In this document: positions 53,984 to 64,000 of the stretch, piece after piece
How the letters are laid out: the number at the start of each line of letters is the position of its first letter
Position numbering within the stretch: the stretch's first letter is position 1
Assembly (NCBI GenBank): GCA_003224905.1
Contig: QIAA01000042.1
Span: forward strand, 1-64,000
Origin: Acidobacteriota bacterium
GTDB lineage: Bacteria; Acidobacteriota; Terriglobia; Terriglobales; Acidobacteriaceae
Length of the DNA: 64,000 bases
Direction: 5' to 3'
The notes under the pieces: generated by a model
Databases searched by the model: none
What the model saw: only the letters and a program-made list of their open reading frames with translations
Told to the model about the DNA's origin: nothing
Made by a program: the position numbers and the translations under genes

Positions 53984-54038
53984 TGGCAATCCCGAGCGGT
54001 AGTAGACGCGGAGGATGCAGACTAAATGAGGAGGTTGA

Positions 54039-54950
<912 letters not shown>

Positions 54951-55137
54951 AGCGTTGTCATTATTCAGCGAAATACGATCCGGGCTTTAGCCTCTGAGCG
55001 AAATTGACCCGCGACGGGTCGTCCGGCGCGGGTCGAAGTTTGTAGGAACGCCGTTGCTCGTTCGTTTTGGCTCTTCTTGGTTTCTTGATGAGCTGGTTTG
55101 GCGAACGACGAACAAGCAACGACGAACGGCTGATTTT

Positions 55138-55818
55138 ATGAGCACAACTACTGTGAATATTTCTGCTGCGCAAGTGAAAGAGCTCCGCGAAAAGACCGGG
55201 GCGCCGATGATGGACTGCAAACAGGCGCTTACTGAAGCTAAGGGTGATCTCGAGCAGGCTGTGATTGTGCTGCGCAAGCGTGGTGTGTCGATGGCTGCGA
55301 AGAAGTCAGCGCGCGTGACGAGTGAAGGATCGGTCGAGAGCTACATTCACGCCGGCGGCAAAATCGGAGTACTCGTGGAAGTGAATTGCGAGAGCGACTT
55401 TGTGGCCCGGACCGAGGATTTCAAAGAACTCGTCCACGATATCGCCATGCACATTGCGGCGAGCGATCCGAAGTTTGTCCGCAAAGAAGATGTCACGCCT
55501 GAGGCCTACGAGCGCGAAAAGGACATTTACCGGGCACAAGCCGCGAGCACGGGGAAACCCCCGCAGGTGGTCGAAAAGATCGTCGAAGGGAAGATGGGCA
55601 AATTTTATGAGGAGGTCTGCCTTTACGAGCAGCCCTTCATCAAGGACCAGACGATTTCCATCGCTCAACTGATTGCCGGCAAAATCGGCAAGCTAGCCGA
55701 GAACATTGCGGTGCGCCGGTTCGCGCGCTTTAAGGTGGGTGAAGCAGGCGCCACGATCGCATTCACCAAAACAAATCCGGATGACGGCGGCGAGGCCGCC
55801 GCACCGGTGGCCAAATAG
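55138..55818 (+). CDS. tsf: Elongation factor Ts
   Basis: 226 residues. UBA-like N-terminus (VKELREKTGAPMMDCKQALTEA, GDLEQAVIVLRKRG) and the EF-Tu-contacting core (VESYIHAGGKIGVLVEVNCESDFVAR, FKELVHDIAMHIAAS). It is shorter than the E. coli protein because the second core repeat is reduced, as in several phyla. No clear ribosome-binding site before ATG 55138; the frame is open to 55054 but that part is not conserved. Confidence 0.96.
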   Translation: MSTTTVNISAAQVKELREKTGAPMMDCKQALTEAKGDLEQAVIVLRKRGVSMAAKKSARVTSEGSVESYIHAGGKIGVLVEVNCESDFVARTEDFKELVHDIAMHIAASDPKFVRKEDVTPEAYEREKDIYRAQAASTGKPPQVVEKIVEGKMGKFYEEVCLYEQPFIKDQTISIAQLIAGKIGKLAENIAVRRFARFKVGEAGATIAFTKTNPDDGGEAAAPVAK

Positions 55819-55852
55819 CTTTTCAGGTTCATTTCGGACCGTGTAATACGAC

Positions 55853-56569
55853 ATGGCGACAGCAATCTTCAAGCGTATCTTGCTGAAGTTATCCGGCGAA
55901 GCTCTCGCGGCCAACCAGGGATTTGGCGTCGAGGCGCCGCGCATCCACGAAATTGCCGCTGAACTGGCGGATGTTCATTCGCTCGGGCTGCAGATCGCTA
56001 TTGTCGTCGGGGGCGGGAATTTTTTTCGCGGTGTGGCCGAGCAGGCGCGTGACATGGACCGGGTTTCCGCTGACCACATGGGCATGTTAGCCACAGTGAT
56101 CAATGGCCTGGCTTTGCAGGATGCGCTGGAGAAGCAGGGCATCTATACGCGCGTGCAGTCCGCAATCGAGATGAATCAGGTGGCCGAGCCTTTCATCCGG
56201 CGGCGAGCCATCAGGCATCTGGAAAAGGGACGCGTGGTGATTTTCGCCGGCGGCACCGGCAATCCTTATTTTTCGACCGACACCGCCGCCTCACTGCGGG
56301 CCATGGAAATCAAAGCTGACGCCATTCTGAAAGCTACGAAGGTCGATGGCATTTACGATGCCGACCCCCTCATCGTGAAAGACGCCAAGAAATTTACCGA
56401 GATCAGCTACATGGAAGTGCTGAAGCAGGGCCTCAAGGTGATGGACTCCACTGCCATCTCCCTCTGCAAGGACAATAATCTTCCGATTATCGTGTTCAAT
56501 CTGAATCAGCATGGAAATATTCGAAAAGTGGTGACCGGCGAAAAGATCGGCTCCCTGGTGAGCGCGTAG
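55853..56569 (+). CDS. pyrH: UMP kinase
   Basis: 238 residues of the amino-acid-kinase fold: [31 protein letters not shown] (phosphate loop), [43 protein letters not shown] segment and [12 protein letters not shown]. It phosphorylates UMP to UDP with UTP/GTP allostery in bacteria. Conserved position between tsf and frr. Confidence 0.96.
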   Translation: MATAIFKRILLKLSGEALAANQGFGVEAPRIHEIAAELADVHSLGLQIAIVVGGGNFFRGVAEQARDMDRVSADHMGMLATVINGLALQDALEKQGIYTRVQSAIEMNQVAEPFIRRRAIRHLEKGRVVIFAGGTGNPYFSTDTAASLRAMEIKADAILKATKVDGIYDADPLIVKDAKKFTEISYMEVLKQGLKVMDSTAISLCKDNNLPIIVFNLNQHGNIRKVVTGEKIGSLVSA

Positions 56570-56660
56570 GGAAACCGCAGCCCGCCAATTCGTAGCCTGC
56601 TACAGCTTTGCAGTTTATAATTCGGCGTTTTGATTCCTGACATTTTCTGGAGCTAAAGCG

Positions 56661-57251
56661 ATGGCTCAACCTGGTATGGCCGGCATTCCCGCGTTGAAGG
56701 ATGTCTACCTTCAGTTGAAAACCCGGATGGATAAGGCGGTAGAGGACTTCCGCAAGGCGATGGCTGCTACCCGCACGGGACGGGCGAATGTCCATATGCT
56801 GGATTCGGTAAATGTTGAATACTACGGCTCGCAGATGCCGCTGAATCAGATTGCGCAAGTGCACGCGCCGGAAGCGCAGCTCATTACCGTGCAGCCGTTT
56901 GATCCTACCTTCCTGGGCGCAATTGAAAAATCGATCCGTACTGCTGACCTGGGGCTGAATCCGATGAATGACGGCAAGATCATTCGTGTCCCAGTTCCTC
57001 CGCTCACCGAAGAGCGCCGCCGCGATATGGTCAAGCACTTACATAAAGTGCTCGAAGAACACCGGACAGCCGTGCGCAACATTCGCCGGGACGGTAATGA
57101 TGCGATCAAGAAAGCAATGAAAGATAAGAAGATTACCGAGGACGACGAAAAGCGGGCAATGGAGGAAATCCAGAAGCTCACGGATGACGAGATCAAGAAG
57201 ATGGAAGACATGAGCAAGGCAAAGGAGAAAGAGGTACTGGAGATCAAGTAA
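56661..57251 (+). CDS. frr: Ribosome recycling factor
   Basis: 196 residues: MDKAVEDFRKAMAATRTGRANVHML, YYGSQMPLNQIAQV, ITVQPFDPTFLGAIEKSI, LGLNPMNDGKIIRVPVPPLTEERRRDMVK, and the C-terminal helix rich in Lys/Glu. A TATAAT at 56616-56621 may allow separate transcription. Codon 6 ATG (MAGIPALKD) is a possible alternative start. Confidence 0.96.
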   Translation: MAQPGMAGIPALKDVYLQLKTRMDKAVEDFRKAMAATRTGRANVHMLDSVNVEYYGSQMPLNQIAQVHAPEAQLITVQPFDPTFLGAIEKSIRTADLGLNPMNDGKIIRVPVPPLTEERRRDMVKHLHKVLEEHRTAVRNIRRDGNDAIKKAMKDKKITEDDEKRAMEEIQKLTDDEIKKMEDMSKAKEKEVLEIK

Positions 57252-57266
57252 TAGACAGCCCTCTTC

Positions 57267-57470
57267 CTATCCCTTCCTGTTGAAACGGAGCCCCAGCGCA
57301 ACGCCGAGTCCAAGGAGAAGTGCTCCCAACAGGAACCATGTCGCGATTTTCGGCATGCTAACGAGGCCCAGTACCAGAAACCCGACGGCGACAAGAAGTC
57401 CGGCAAACTCCGCGTCCACCCGCATCACTCGCCACGGGCCGGGATGGCGGGCGGCATCATGATCCTTCAT
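57267..57470 (-). CDS. Small two-helix membrane protein, unknown
   Basis: 67 residues from ATG 57470, ending 15 bases from frr on the opposite strand. Charged start (MKDHDAARHPGPWRV), then two hydrophobic helices (FAGLLVAVGFLVLGLVSM, IATWFLLGALLLGLGVALG) and a short basic tail. The helix pattern suggests a real small membrane protein rather than chance; a longer in-frame extension upstream has no protein-like character. Function unknown. Confidence 0.5.
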   Translation of the reverse strand: MKDHDAARHPGPWRVMRVDAEFAGLLVAVGFLVLGLVSMPKIATWFLLGALLLGLGVALGLRFNRKG

Positions 57471-57739
57471 ACCCTGATTGTCCCACCAGTTCGTGACAAA
57501 AGCGAGCTTACGCGGTGGCTGCCCTAAATCCTCCCAACACGAGTCCACACCGTTCAGACAATTGGTTCCAGTCCATTTTCGGCAAGGTTTCATCAACATC
57601 AATGGGCTTGCGGAATTGCAGGTGGCGGGCACTGCGAAGCTCGTAACTCGCGGGCTCGTGTTTAAGGATCCGAATACGAGAGCGCACCAGATGTGAGCGC
57701 ATCGTGTGCGGGTGTAGTCAATTGACCACGTAGTGACAT

Positions 57740-57771
57740 GGGCGGGCTCAGGTGGCCGCCCGTCTCTTTTT
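57740..57771 (+). terminator. Rho-independent terminator upstream of the oxidoreductase
   Basis: Stem GGGCGG / CCGCCC (57740-57745 and 57756-57761) followed by GTCTCTTTTTC. It lies nearly 500 bases after frr; the region between 57471 and 57740 has no convincing gene. It probably insulates the oxidoreductase promoter from upstream transcription. Confidence 0.6.
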
Positions 57772-57802
57772 CATTGGCAAATAAATCTATAATGCAGAGA
57801 TC

Positions 57803-59938
57803 GTGAAGAAAACGGTTCATGCCGCCTGCCCGCACGACTGTCCCGATGCGTGCGGCGTCCTGATCACCGTGGAAGACGGACGCGCTACCAGGATTCAGGG
57901 CGATCCTGCCCACCCGGTCACGCGCGGGTTTCTGTGCGCAAAAGTGGCGAAATATCTGGATCGCGTGTACTCACCCGAGCGAGTGCTCTATCCGATGAAG
58001 CGGGTAGGGCCAAAGGGGCCAACCTCCCATGACGGAACGAATCCGGCCTCATTCCAGCGGATCAGCTGGGACGAAGCGCTAGATGAAATCACAGAACGTT
58101 TTCGAAAAATTATTGTCGAGTTCGGGAGCGAAGCCATTCTTCCTTATTCGTATGGCGGCACGCTGGGAGTGCTCAATAACGCTTCCATGGATCGCCGCTT
58201 TTTCCACCGCCTCGGCGCTTCGCAATTGGAGCGCAGCATCTGCTCAACGGCGGGCGACGCGGGACTCGAATCGGTGCTCGGCGCCCAGATCGGCACCGAG
58301 CCGGAACAGTTCAGGCACTCGCGTTACATCATCGCCTGGGGAGCGAACATTCACGGCAACAATGTGCACCTGTGGCCCTTCATACAGGAAGCCAAGCGGA
58401 ACGGGGCGAAGCTGGTGGTTATCGATCCGTATCGCACGCGAACCGCGGGCTGCGCCGATTGGTATCTGCCTATCAATCCTGGGACTGATGTTGCCCTGGC
58501 GCTCGGGATGATGCACGTCATCATCAACGAAAATCTTTATGACGCTGATTACGTGGCGCGCTACACGCTGGGCTTCGAGCAGTTGCGGGAGAAAGTTCAG
58601 GAATATGCACCTGAGTACGTTGCCCACTGGACGGGAATTGATGCCGCGGATATCAGGAAGCTGGCGCACCAGTACGTCACTGCGCGGCCGGCTGCAATTC
58701 GGGTGAATTACGGTCTGCAGCGCTGCCAGAACGGCGGCATGGCAACACGCGCGATCACGATGCTGCCCTGCATCACTGGTTCGTGGAAGGAAGTCGGTGG
58801 TGGTTTACAGCTCTCGATCAGCGGCGCTTTCGGACTGAATAAGGCTGCTCTCAAAAAACCGGAACTGATGCATAAAGCTCTCGGCCGCGAAGGCCGTATG
58901 GTCAATATGGTTGAGCTAGGAAAGGCACTTAATACGCTCAGCGGGCCACCGATCAAGGCTTTGTTCGTCTACAACTCGAATCCGGCAGCGGTTTGCCCCA
59001 ACCATAACGAGGTAATCCGCGGATTAAAGCGTCAAGATTTGTTTACCGTCGTACACGAACAATTTTTTACTGACACGACTGACTACGCGGACATCGTTCT
59101 GCCAGCGACAACATTTTTCGAGCACAAGGAGTTGCAGGCGGCATACGGTCACTACTACTTGCAAATGTCGCAGCAGGCCATTCAGCCTTTGGGCGAATGC
59201 CGGTCCAATGTGGACGTGTTCAGGGCGTTAGCAGAACATCTGGGCTTCGAGGAAGACTGCTTCCGCGAGTCAGTAGATGAAATGATCGACACTGCCCTAA
59301 GCTCGCCGAATCCCTGGCTGAAGGGAATTGATCGCGAGCGCCTGGAGCTCGAAGGCCATGTCAGGCTCAATTTTGAAAGCCAGTTCTCAGTTCCCGGCAC
59401 TCAGTTCTCAGAGTATTTTCTGCCCTTTGCAAAGGGCAATTTTCCTACGCGGAGTGGGAAGGCGGAGCTTTATAGCGAGGCGTTGAAAGCGAAGGGGCTC
59501 GATCCGGTCGTAGAGTTCACTCCGCCGAGCGAGTCGAGACATAGTGTAATGGCGAAGACCTACCCGTTGGAACTTTTGGCTCGCAAAGCCGACAATTTCC
59601 TCAACACAACGTTTTCAAATCTGCCTGCAGTGCAGAATATGGAAGAATCCGGATTGCTCGAGATGCATCCCGCTGATGCGCAGGTCCGAGGTATAACTGA
59701 GGGCGATTCTGTGCGCGTATTTAACTCACGCGGCGAGATCTTCCTCACCGCCCGAGTGGATGGAAAAGTACCGCGGGGGATCGTGTCGGCACGATTGCAC
59801 TGGGCGAAACTCAGTCCGGGAAACATCAACATCAACGTTCTGACAGGCGAACAGCTCAGCGATCTTGGAAACGCCGCTACTTTCTATTCCACTTTGGTAG
59901 AAGTAGAACCCCCTGTTCTCACTGCTCGACCGAATTAA
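57803..59938 (+). CDS. Molybdopterin-dependent oxidoreductase (formate dehydrogenase/DMSO reductase family)
   Basis: 711 residues. The N-terminal Fe4S4 motif is CPHDCPDACGVL followed by GFLCAK, then the Mo-bis-MGD domains (PYSYGGTLGVLNN, RYIIAWGANIHGNN, VVIDPYRTRTAGCADWYL, VYNSNPAAVCPN, FFTDTTDYADIVLPATTFFE) and the C-terminal cofactor-binding barrel (EMHPADAQVRGITEGDSV). No Tat signal, so cytoplasmic. The Mo ligand is not a Sec codon. GTG start at 57803 with TATAAT (57788-57793) ending nine bases before, hence probably leaderless. Electron acceptor and substrate are unknown; no partner subunit is adjacent. Confidence 0.88.
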   Translation: MKKTVHAACPHDCPDACGVLITVEDGRATRIQGDPAHPVTRGFLCAKVAKYLDRVYSPERVLYPMKRVGPKGPTSHDGTNPASFQRISWDEALDEITERFRKIIVEFGSEAILPYSYGGTLGVLNNASMDRRFFHRLGASQLERSICSTAGDAGLESVLGAQIGTEPEQFRHSRYIIAWGANIHGNNVHLWPFIQEAKRNGAKLVVIDPYRTRTAGCADWYLPINPGTDVALALGMMHVIINENLYDADYVARYTLGFEQLREKVQEYAPEYVAHWTGIDAADIRKLAHQYVTARPAAIRVNYGLQRCQNGGMATRAITMLPCITGSWKEVGGGLQLSISGAFGLNKAALKKPELMHKALGREGRMVNMVELGKALNTLSGPPIKALFVYNSNPAAVCPNHNEVIRGLKRQDLFTVVHEQFFTDTTDYADIVLPATTFFEHKELQAAYGHYYLQMSQQAIQPLGECRSNVDVFRALAEHLGFEEDCFRESVDEMIDTALSSPNPWLKGIDRERLELEGHVRLNFESQFSVPGTQFSEYFLPFAKGNFPTRSGKAELYSEALKAKGLDPVVEFTPPSESRHSVMAKTYPLELLARKADNFLNTTFSNLPAVQNMEESGLLEMHPADAQVRGITEGDSVRVFNSRGEIFLTARVDGKVPRGIVSARLHWAKLSPGNININVLTGEQLSDLGNAATFYSTLVEVEPPVLTARPN

Positions 59939-60142
59939 ATGTAGAAAAATTCTTCGTGAGGCAACTCTGCCCCTTTTAATTCCGTCTTGTCTGAAGAGGA
60001 GTTCGCGAGGGCTGCTTTTTCCTGAGGGCAATTGGAACCCGCAGCTTGGACGCTCTTCAACGCTCTACCGTATAATTGCGGTTTTCCAAAACTAGGAAGC
60101 TGAGGTAGTGCAATTCTTCGTTTTCAACAGGATAGCCCTGCA

Positions 60143-63010
60143 GTGACGAAGAGCAGGCCGAGCCGTGTCCGGCCATACCCCAGGGTTATTCCCCAGCCCG
60201 CGTGTCCTGGGCTGCTCCTGTTGCTTGTGACCGCTCTTTTTTGTGCGTCAGCTTTTGGGCAGCAGGATGTCGTCGCGAACATTGACATCCGGGGCAATCG
60301 CCGCATCCCTGCCGAAACAATTCGCGCCCGTATCTTCACCCGCCCCGGCGATGTCTACGACCAGGCCGCTATCGAGCGCGACTTTAATTCCCTTTGGAAT
60401 ACCGGCTACTTCGAAGATATCCGGATCGAGCGCGAGCAGACTGCGAAGGGATGGCTTCTTCATATCTATGTAAAAGAACGTCCAACCATCAGTCAGATTG
60501 AGTACGTCGGACTCAGTTCCGTCTCCAAGAGCGACGTGCTTGATCGGTTCAAAGATCGAAAAGTAGGGCTGTCTCCGGAGAGCCAATACGATCCCACGAA
60601 GGTAAAGAAGGCTGAAGTCACCATCAAAGAACTACTTTCCGAGCACGGGAGGCAATTTGCGACCGTTCGTACCGAAATCCGACCGATTCCACCCGCAAAG
60701 GTAAGTGTCACGTTTGTAGTGAAGGAAGGCCCAAAGGTTAAAGTTGGCAAGATCACTTTCCAAGGCAACAAGCACCTCAACAGCCGCACCCTGCGGTATG
60801 CGATGAAGAATCTGCGGCCGATCGGAATCCCGCATTCAATTTTCCTGGAGAATCTTTTCGCTAAGACCTACGACGCTACCAAGTTGGACGAAGACACAGA
60901 ACGGGTACGCGCCGAATACCAGAATCGCGGATATTTTAAAGTTCTGGTACAGGAACCGAAGACTCAAATCCACGACACCGGCCACACCGGATTTCACCTG
61001 CCATTGATCATGCCGGGACCAGGCAAAGCCGTCGACATCAGTATGCCGATCGAGGAAGGCGACCGCTATCGGCTGGGCAGTATCACTTTCAAGAACGTCA
61101 AGGCTTTTCCGAACCCCGCGGGCTTGCGTTCCGTGTTTCCCATGAAGGATGGTGAGATCTTTAGCCGGGAGAAGGTCTCCAAAGGACTGGATAATCTTCG
61201 TAACGCATACAAAGAGGGCGGCTACATCAACTTCACACCTGTGCCTAACACGACTTTTGACGAAGACAAGAAGCTGGTAAAACTTGAAATCGACGTGGAC
61301 GAAGGAAAGCAATTTACAGTACGGCGCATCGAGTTCCAGGGAAACACCACCACGCGCGACAAAGTCATACGACGGGAAATCGCTCTTGAAGAAGGACAGC
61401 TCTATAACGAACGGTTGTGGAGGCTGAGTTTATTGCGATTGAATCAGCTGGGGTATTTCGAGCAACTCAAGCCTGAGGATCCCAATATCACCGAAACGCA
61501 TGTTGACGAAAAAAACGGTCAAGTTGATCTGACTCTTAAAGTCAGGGAAAAGGGCAAGAACAGCATTGGTCTGAACGGAGGCGTGAGCGGCCTGGCTGGA
61601 GCTTTCGTAGGCATCAGCTACAGCACGAACAATTTTCTCGGGTTGGGCGAGACGCTGACCGTGCAGGCCAGCATCGGCAACAGCCAACGAAACCTGGTGT
61701 TCGGATTCACCGAGCCTTATTTGTTCGATCGTCCCATCCAGGGTGGCTTCACGATTTACACCCAGAAATTCAACTTCAATCAGGCGCGCCAGGAAGCAAT
61801 TCTTACCGGCCAGCAGATCAACCTGCCGTCGCCATTTTTGCAGAATCTTCAGAATTACACGCAGTCAAGCGCCGGGTTCACCACCTCGGTGAGTTATCAG
61901 CTCCATCATTCTTTTAAACGTGTTGGTTTGACCTACGCCTTTGACAGGTCATCGCTGGTGGCGGTCAGCGATGCCTCAAAAATTCTATTTACGAACCTTG
62001 CGTTTCGCGGCATCAGCGGTCCCAATTCACTCAGTGGCATCATTACCAGCAAACTGCTGCCTAATTTCTCATTCAGTACCATTGATAGTCCGCTCTCCCC
62101 GCACAGCGGGCAACGGGTGTATCTGGCGGGCGAGATCGCCGGCCTGGGAGGAACTGTACGGTCGGTGCGCCCGATCCTGCAGTACACGCGTTGGACACCG
62201 GTGCAGAAGAAGCGAAATGCGATCGGCTTGAACCTCCAAGCGTCATTCCTGACAGGCTATGGCGGTGTGGTAGCGCCGCCGTTTGAGCGCTTCTATCTAG
62301 GAGGAGAGAACGACATACGAGGCTTCGATATCAGGTCTGTATCGCCGGTGGCATTCTTGCCGACTACGACCGCGGTTGCGTTGCGCAATCCTGACGGCTC
62401 CACGGTTCCCAAGGATCCCGGAAACCCTTTGAGAGGAGCCTACACCATCCCTGTTCCCGTGCAGACAATCGTTTTTCCCGGCGGCGATCTGCAACTGGCT
62501 ACGAACTTGGAATATAGAATTTACATCGCGGGCCCGGTTGCTCTAGTTCCATTTCTCGATACAGGAATCAATCCTATTTTGCGGAACTCACAACTGCGCA
62601 TTAATCCGGGACAACTTGCGAATATCAATAACAGCATATTTGGCTGCCCGGCCCTCGATATAGCTTTGAATTGCACTGGTGGGCAGAAACCTGGAGAGTC
62701 CTCGATTCCCTTGTTCTCCCAAAATCTGCACATCTCAGGTGACACCAATTGGGTTCCGCGGATGTCGACAGGACTTGAGTTTCAAGTTTTCCTGCCTGTA
62801 ATCAATGCGCCTTTCCGAGTGTACTGGGCATACAACCCACTCAGGCTGGACACCACGGCACGAGGTCAGGTCCCGATCACAAGAGATATGTTCCCGCCGG
62901 GAGCTGCCGGCGACTTCACTTTCCAGCAAGCCGTGCAGACACTCTCTCCGCGTTTCCAGTTGAGAGAGCCGCGCAAGACTTTCCGGTTTACGGTGGCAAC
63001 CACATTCTGA
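60143..63010 (+). CDS. bamA: Outer membrane protein assembly factor BamA
   Basis: 955 residues, larger than the E. coli protein (about 810). A signal peptide (LLLLLVTALFCASAFG) is followed by five POTRA domains (about 40-465, for example VVANIDIRGNRRIPAETIRAR and FTVRRIEFQGNTTTRDKVIRRE), then the Omp85 barrel with the lid-loop motif GENDIRGFD (VRGF equivalent), ending in Phe (VATTF). It inserts beta-barrel proteins into the outer membrane. GTG start 60143; TATAAT at 60071-60076 is a candidate -10 box. Insertions in the barrel (about 560-590 and 740-800) are presumably extracellular loops. Confidence 0.93.
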   Translation: MTKSRPSRVRPYPRVIPQPACPGLLLLLVTALFCASAFGQQDVVANIDIRGNRRIPAETIRARIFTRPGDVYDQAAIERDFNSLWNTGYFEDIRIEREQTAKGWLLHIYVKERPTISQIEYVGLSSVSKSDVLDRFKDRKVGLSPESQYDPTKVKKAEVTIKELLSEHGRQFATVRTEIRPIPPAKVSVTFVVKEGPKVKVGKITFQGNKHLNSRTLRYAMKNLRPIGIPHSIFLENLFAKTYDATKLDEDTERVRAEYQNRGYFKVLVQEPKTQIHDTGHTGFHLPLIMPGPGKAVDISMPIEEGDRYRLGSITFKNVKAFPNPAGLRSVFPMKDGEIFSREKVSKGLDNLRNAYKEGGYINFTPVPNTTFDEDKKLVKLEIDVDEGKQFTVRRIEFQGNTTTRDKVIRREIALEEGQLYNERLWRLSLLRLNQLGYFEQLKPEDPNITETHVDEKNGQVDLTLKVREKGKNSIGLNGGVSGLAGAFVGISYSTNNFLGLGETLTVQASIGNSQRNLVFGFTEPYLFDRPIQGGFTIYTQKFNFNQARQEAILTGQQINLPSPFLQNLQNYTQSSAGFTTSVSYQLHHSFKRVGLTYAFDRSSLVAVSDASKILFTNLAFRGISGPNSLSGIITSKLLPNFSFSTIDSPLSPHSGQRVYLAGEIAGLGGTVRSVRPILQYTRWTPVQKKRNAIGLNLQASFLTGYGGVVAPPFERFYLGGENDIRGFDIRSVSPVAFLPTTTAVALRNPDGSTVPKDPGNPLRGAYTIPVPVQTIVFPGGDLQLATNLEYRIYIAGPVALVPFLDTGINPILRNSQLRINPGQLANINNSIFGCPALDIALNCTGGQKPGESSIPLFSQNLHISGDTNWVPRMSTGLEFQVFLPVINAPFRVYWAYNPLRLDTTARGQVPITRDMFPPGAAGDFTFQQAVQTLSPRFQLREPRKTFRFTVATTF

Positions 63011-63371
63011 GGTCTTAAGCTGACAACAATTTGTTGAGTCTCCCACAGCCTTGCCCCGCCCCAACAGGAAGTCTCTAAAACCGAGCGTGCACTCGGAACC
63101 ATTCCTTCCTCAACCTCACGATAAATGTGGGCAATTTTGCAATGACCGCGACCCACAACTTGTCCGTCAAGGGAACCTTTGGCACAGTTTCGAAGTCCGC
63201 CGGTGTGAGCGTGGTCGTACAGGCGCGATCGCACACCTCTCGTATTGCATTTACTCGGTCCTAGGTCTTCTGCATTCAGTAGCCAGTAGCAGGCATCCGA
63301 ACTAAACTCTCAGAGAAACTCTCTGCCAACCTTTGCCTCAAAGGCAGAGATTCTGAATTCACACTCGCTGA
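63011..63371. other. Intergenic region with one hairpin
   Basis: 361 bases between bamA and the MFS gene. An inverted repeat TCTCTGCC / GGCAGAGA (about 63319-63350) is separated by a 16-base loop. No T-run follows. Short open frames on both strands have no recognisable sequence. I see no gene. Confidence 0.4.
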
Positions 63372-64000
63372 ATGAAACCGACTCGCGCACGCTATTGGGT
63401 AATCGTTTTCGCTATCACTCTCGCGGTTCTTTCATATGTCGATCGGGTGTCAATTTCCCAGGCGGCGGGACCGATTTCCCGCGATCTTCTTCTCAGTAAA
63501 TCGCAAATGGGACTTGTCTTCGGCGCCTTTGCACTCTCCTACGCATTATTCGAGATCCCCGGCGGATGGCTTGGCGATTGGATGGGCCCGCGCCGTGTCC
63601 TGGTGCGAATCGTGCTCGCCTGGTCGACATTTACGGCGCTCACAGGAGCGGCATGGAGTTTCGCTTCGCTGTGCGTTGTACGTTTTCTTTTTGGCGCAGG
63701 TGAAGCCGGTTGCTTTCCGAACCTGACAAAGGCCTTTAGTGTATGGCTGCCGAGAGCCGAGCGTGTCCGCGCTCAGGGAATTATGTGGGCCTTCGCCCGC
63801 TGGGGCGGCGCCTTTACGCCGCCACTGGTCGTGCTTGTGTTTCAGTACATGACGTGGCGACAGGCGTTTGCTTTGTTCGGGGCCTTCGGAATTATATGGT
63901 GCGTTTTTTTCCTACGCTGGTTTCGTGATGATCCTGCAGACCATCCGTCGCTGAACGCTGCCGAACGCGAGTTGCTCAAAGAAGTGGAGTCACTTGCGCT
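63372..64000 (+). CDS. MFS transporter, ACS family (3' end outside window)
   Basis: Frame open from ATG 63372 to the right edge (209 full codons). Transmembrane helices 1-6 of a major-facilitator transporter: VLSYVDRVSISQAAGPISRD, then LVFGAFALSYALFEIPGGWLGDWMGPRRV (loop 2-3 motif G-D-x-x-G-x-R) and VRFLFGAGEAGCFPNLTKAF. These match the anion:cation symporter (hexuronate/glucarate-type) group. The substrate cannot be set from half a protein. Confidence 0.88.
   Translation, partial: MKPTRARYWVIVFAITLAVLSYVDRVSISQAAGPISRDLLLSKSQMGLVFGAFALSYALFEIPGGWLGDWMGPRRVLVRIVLAWSTFTALTGAAWSFASLCVVRFLFGAGEAGCFPNLTKAFSVWLPRAERVRAQGIMWAFARWGGAFTPPLVVLVFQYMTWRQAFALFGAFGIIWCVFFLRWFRDDPADHPSLNAAERELLKEVESLA

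Noticed and set aside
57508..57702. 64-codon minus-strand frame upstream of the oxidoreductase
   Set aside because: No start context, no recognisable domain, and the opposite-strand frame is equally open.
57803..59938. Selenocysteine in the molybdopterin oxidoreductase
   Set aside because: The frame has no internal TGA; the Mo-ligand region reads without Sec.
62866..63234. 122-codon minus-strand frame at the bamA 3' end
   Set aside because: Mostly a shadow of bamA coding sequence, with an unconserved extension.

Overview
The window looks like a chromosomal segment of an Acidobacteriota bacterium (Koribacter/Terriglobia-like). This is inferred from protein character and gene company, not from a database search: an envelope with an outer membrane (BamA, BtuB-type receptor, TonB), Ser/Thr kinases with TPR tails, FecR- and Sel1-repeat proteins, abundant PAS histidine kinases, and moderate-to-high GC with many GTG/TTG starts. 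No rRNA, tRNA, CRISPR array, insertion sequence or prophage was recognised.

Region by region. 1-5.5 kb: grpE (cut by the left edge), dnaJ, rsmE and a UvrD-type helicase fused to a PD-(D/E)XK nuclease. 5.5-9.8 kb: a very small minus-strand transcription unit with a 13-codon lysine-rich ORF, thiolase, a FecR-like protein, a UDP-sugar dehydrogenase and an orphan Flp pilin. 9.9-12.5 kb: a NarL/DesK-type two-component pair. 12.55-17.2 kb: a cobalamin riboswitch followed by a BtuB-like receptor, a DUF6580-like membrane protein, a BtuF-like binding protein and a Dph6-like PP-loop ATPase. 17.2-19.9 kb: class II aldolase, queA, cysteine dioxygenase. 20.3-25.8 kb (minus strand): amino-acid permease, kynureninase-like enzyme, GIDE-domain membrane protein, methyltransferase, and a CTP-synthase-GATase-like protein whose nucleophile codon is an in-frame UGA followed by a SECIS-like hairpin, so a predicted selenoprotein. 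25.9-34.3 kb: Sel1 protein, TPR-GAF-GGDEF-like protein, rlmN, M16 protease, a 39-residue protein, TonB-like protein, PEBP protein.

34.5-45 kb is a signalling block: a truncated GGDEF remnant, an Hpt protein that has lost its phospho-histidine, then a tightly packed plus-strand run (ATGA-type overlaps) of an ethylene-receptor-like sensor kinase, three stand-alone receiver proteins, two receiver-kinase hybrids, a PAS/degenerate-GGDEF protein, motA and a frameshifted motB. It probably links sensing to motility. 45-52.9 kb: glutaredoxin-like protein, ECF sigma factor overlapping a three-VOC-domain partner, an exported protein of unknown function, a large Ser/Thr kinase with TPRs, and a response regulator. 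53-57.3 kb is the conserved rplM-rpsI / rpsB-tsf-pyrH-frr translation cluster. 57.8-64 kb: a molybdopterin oxidoreductase, bamA and an MFS transporter cut by the right edge.

The strongest items for a second look are the UGA-recoded glutamine-amidotransferase-like gene (20268-21038), the ethylene-binding-domain kinase (35427-37910), the promoter-to-terminator microgene (5520-5708), the motB frameshift, and the Hpt His-to-Tyr change.
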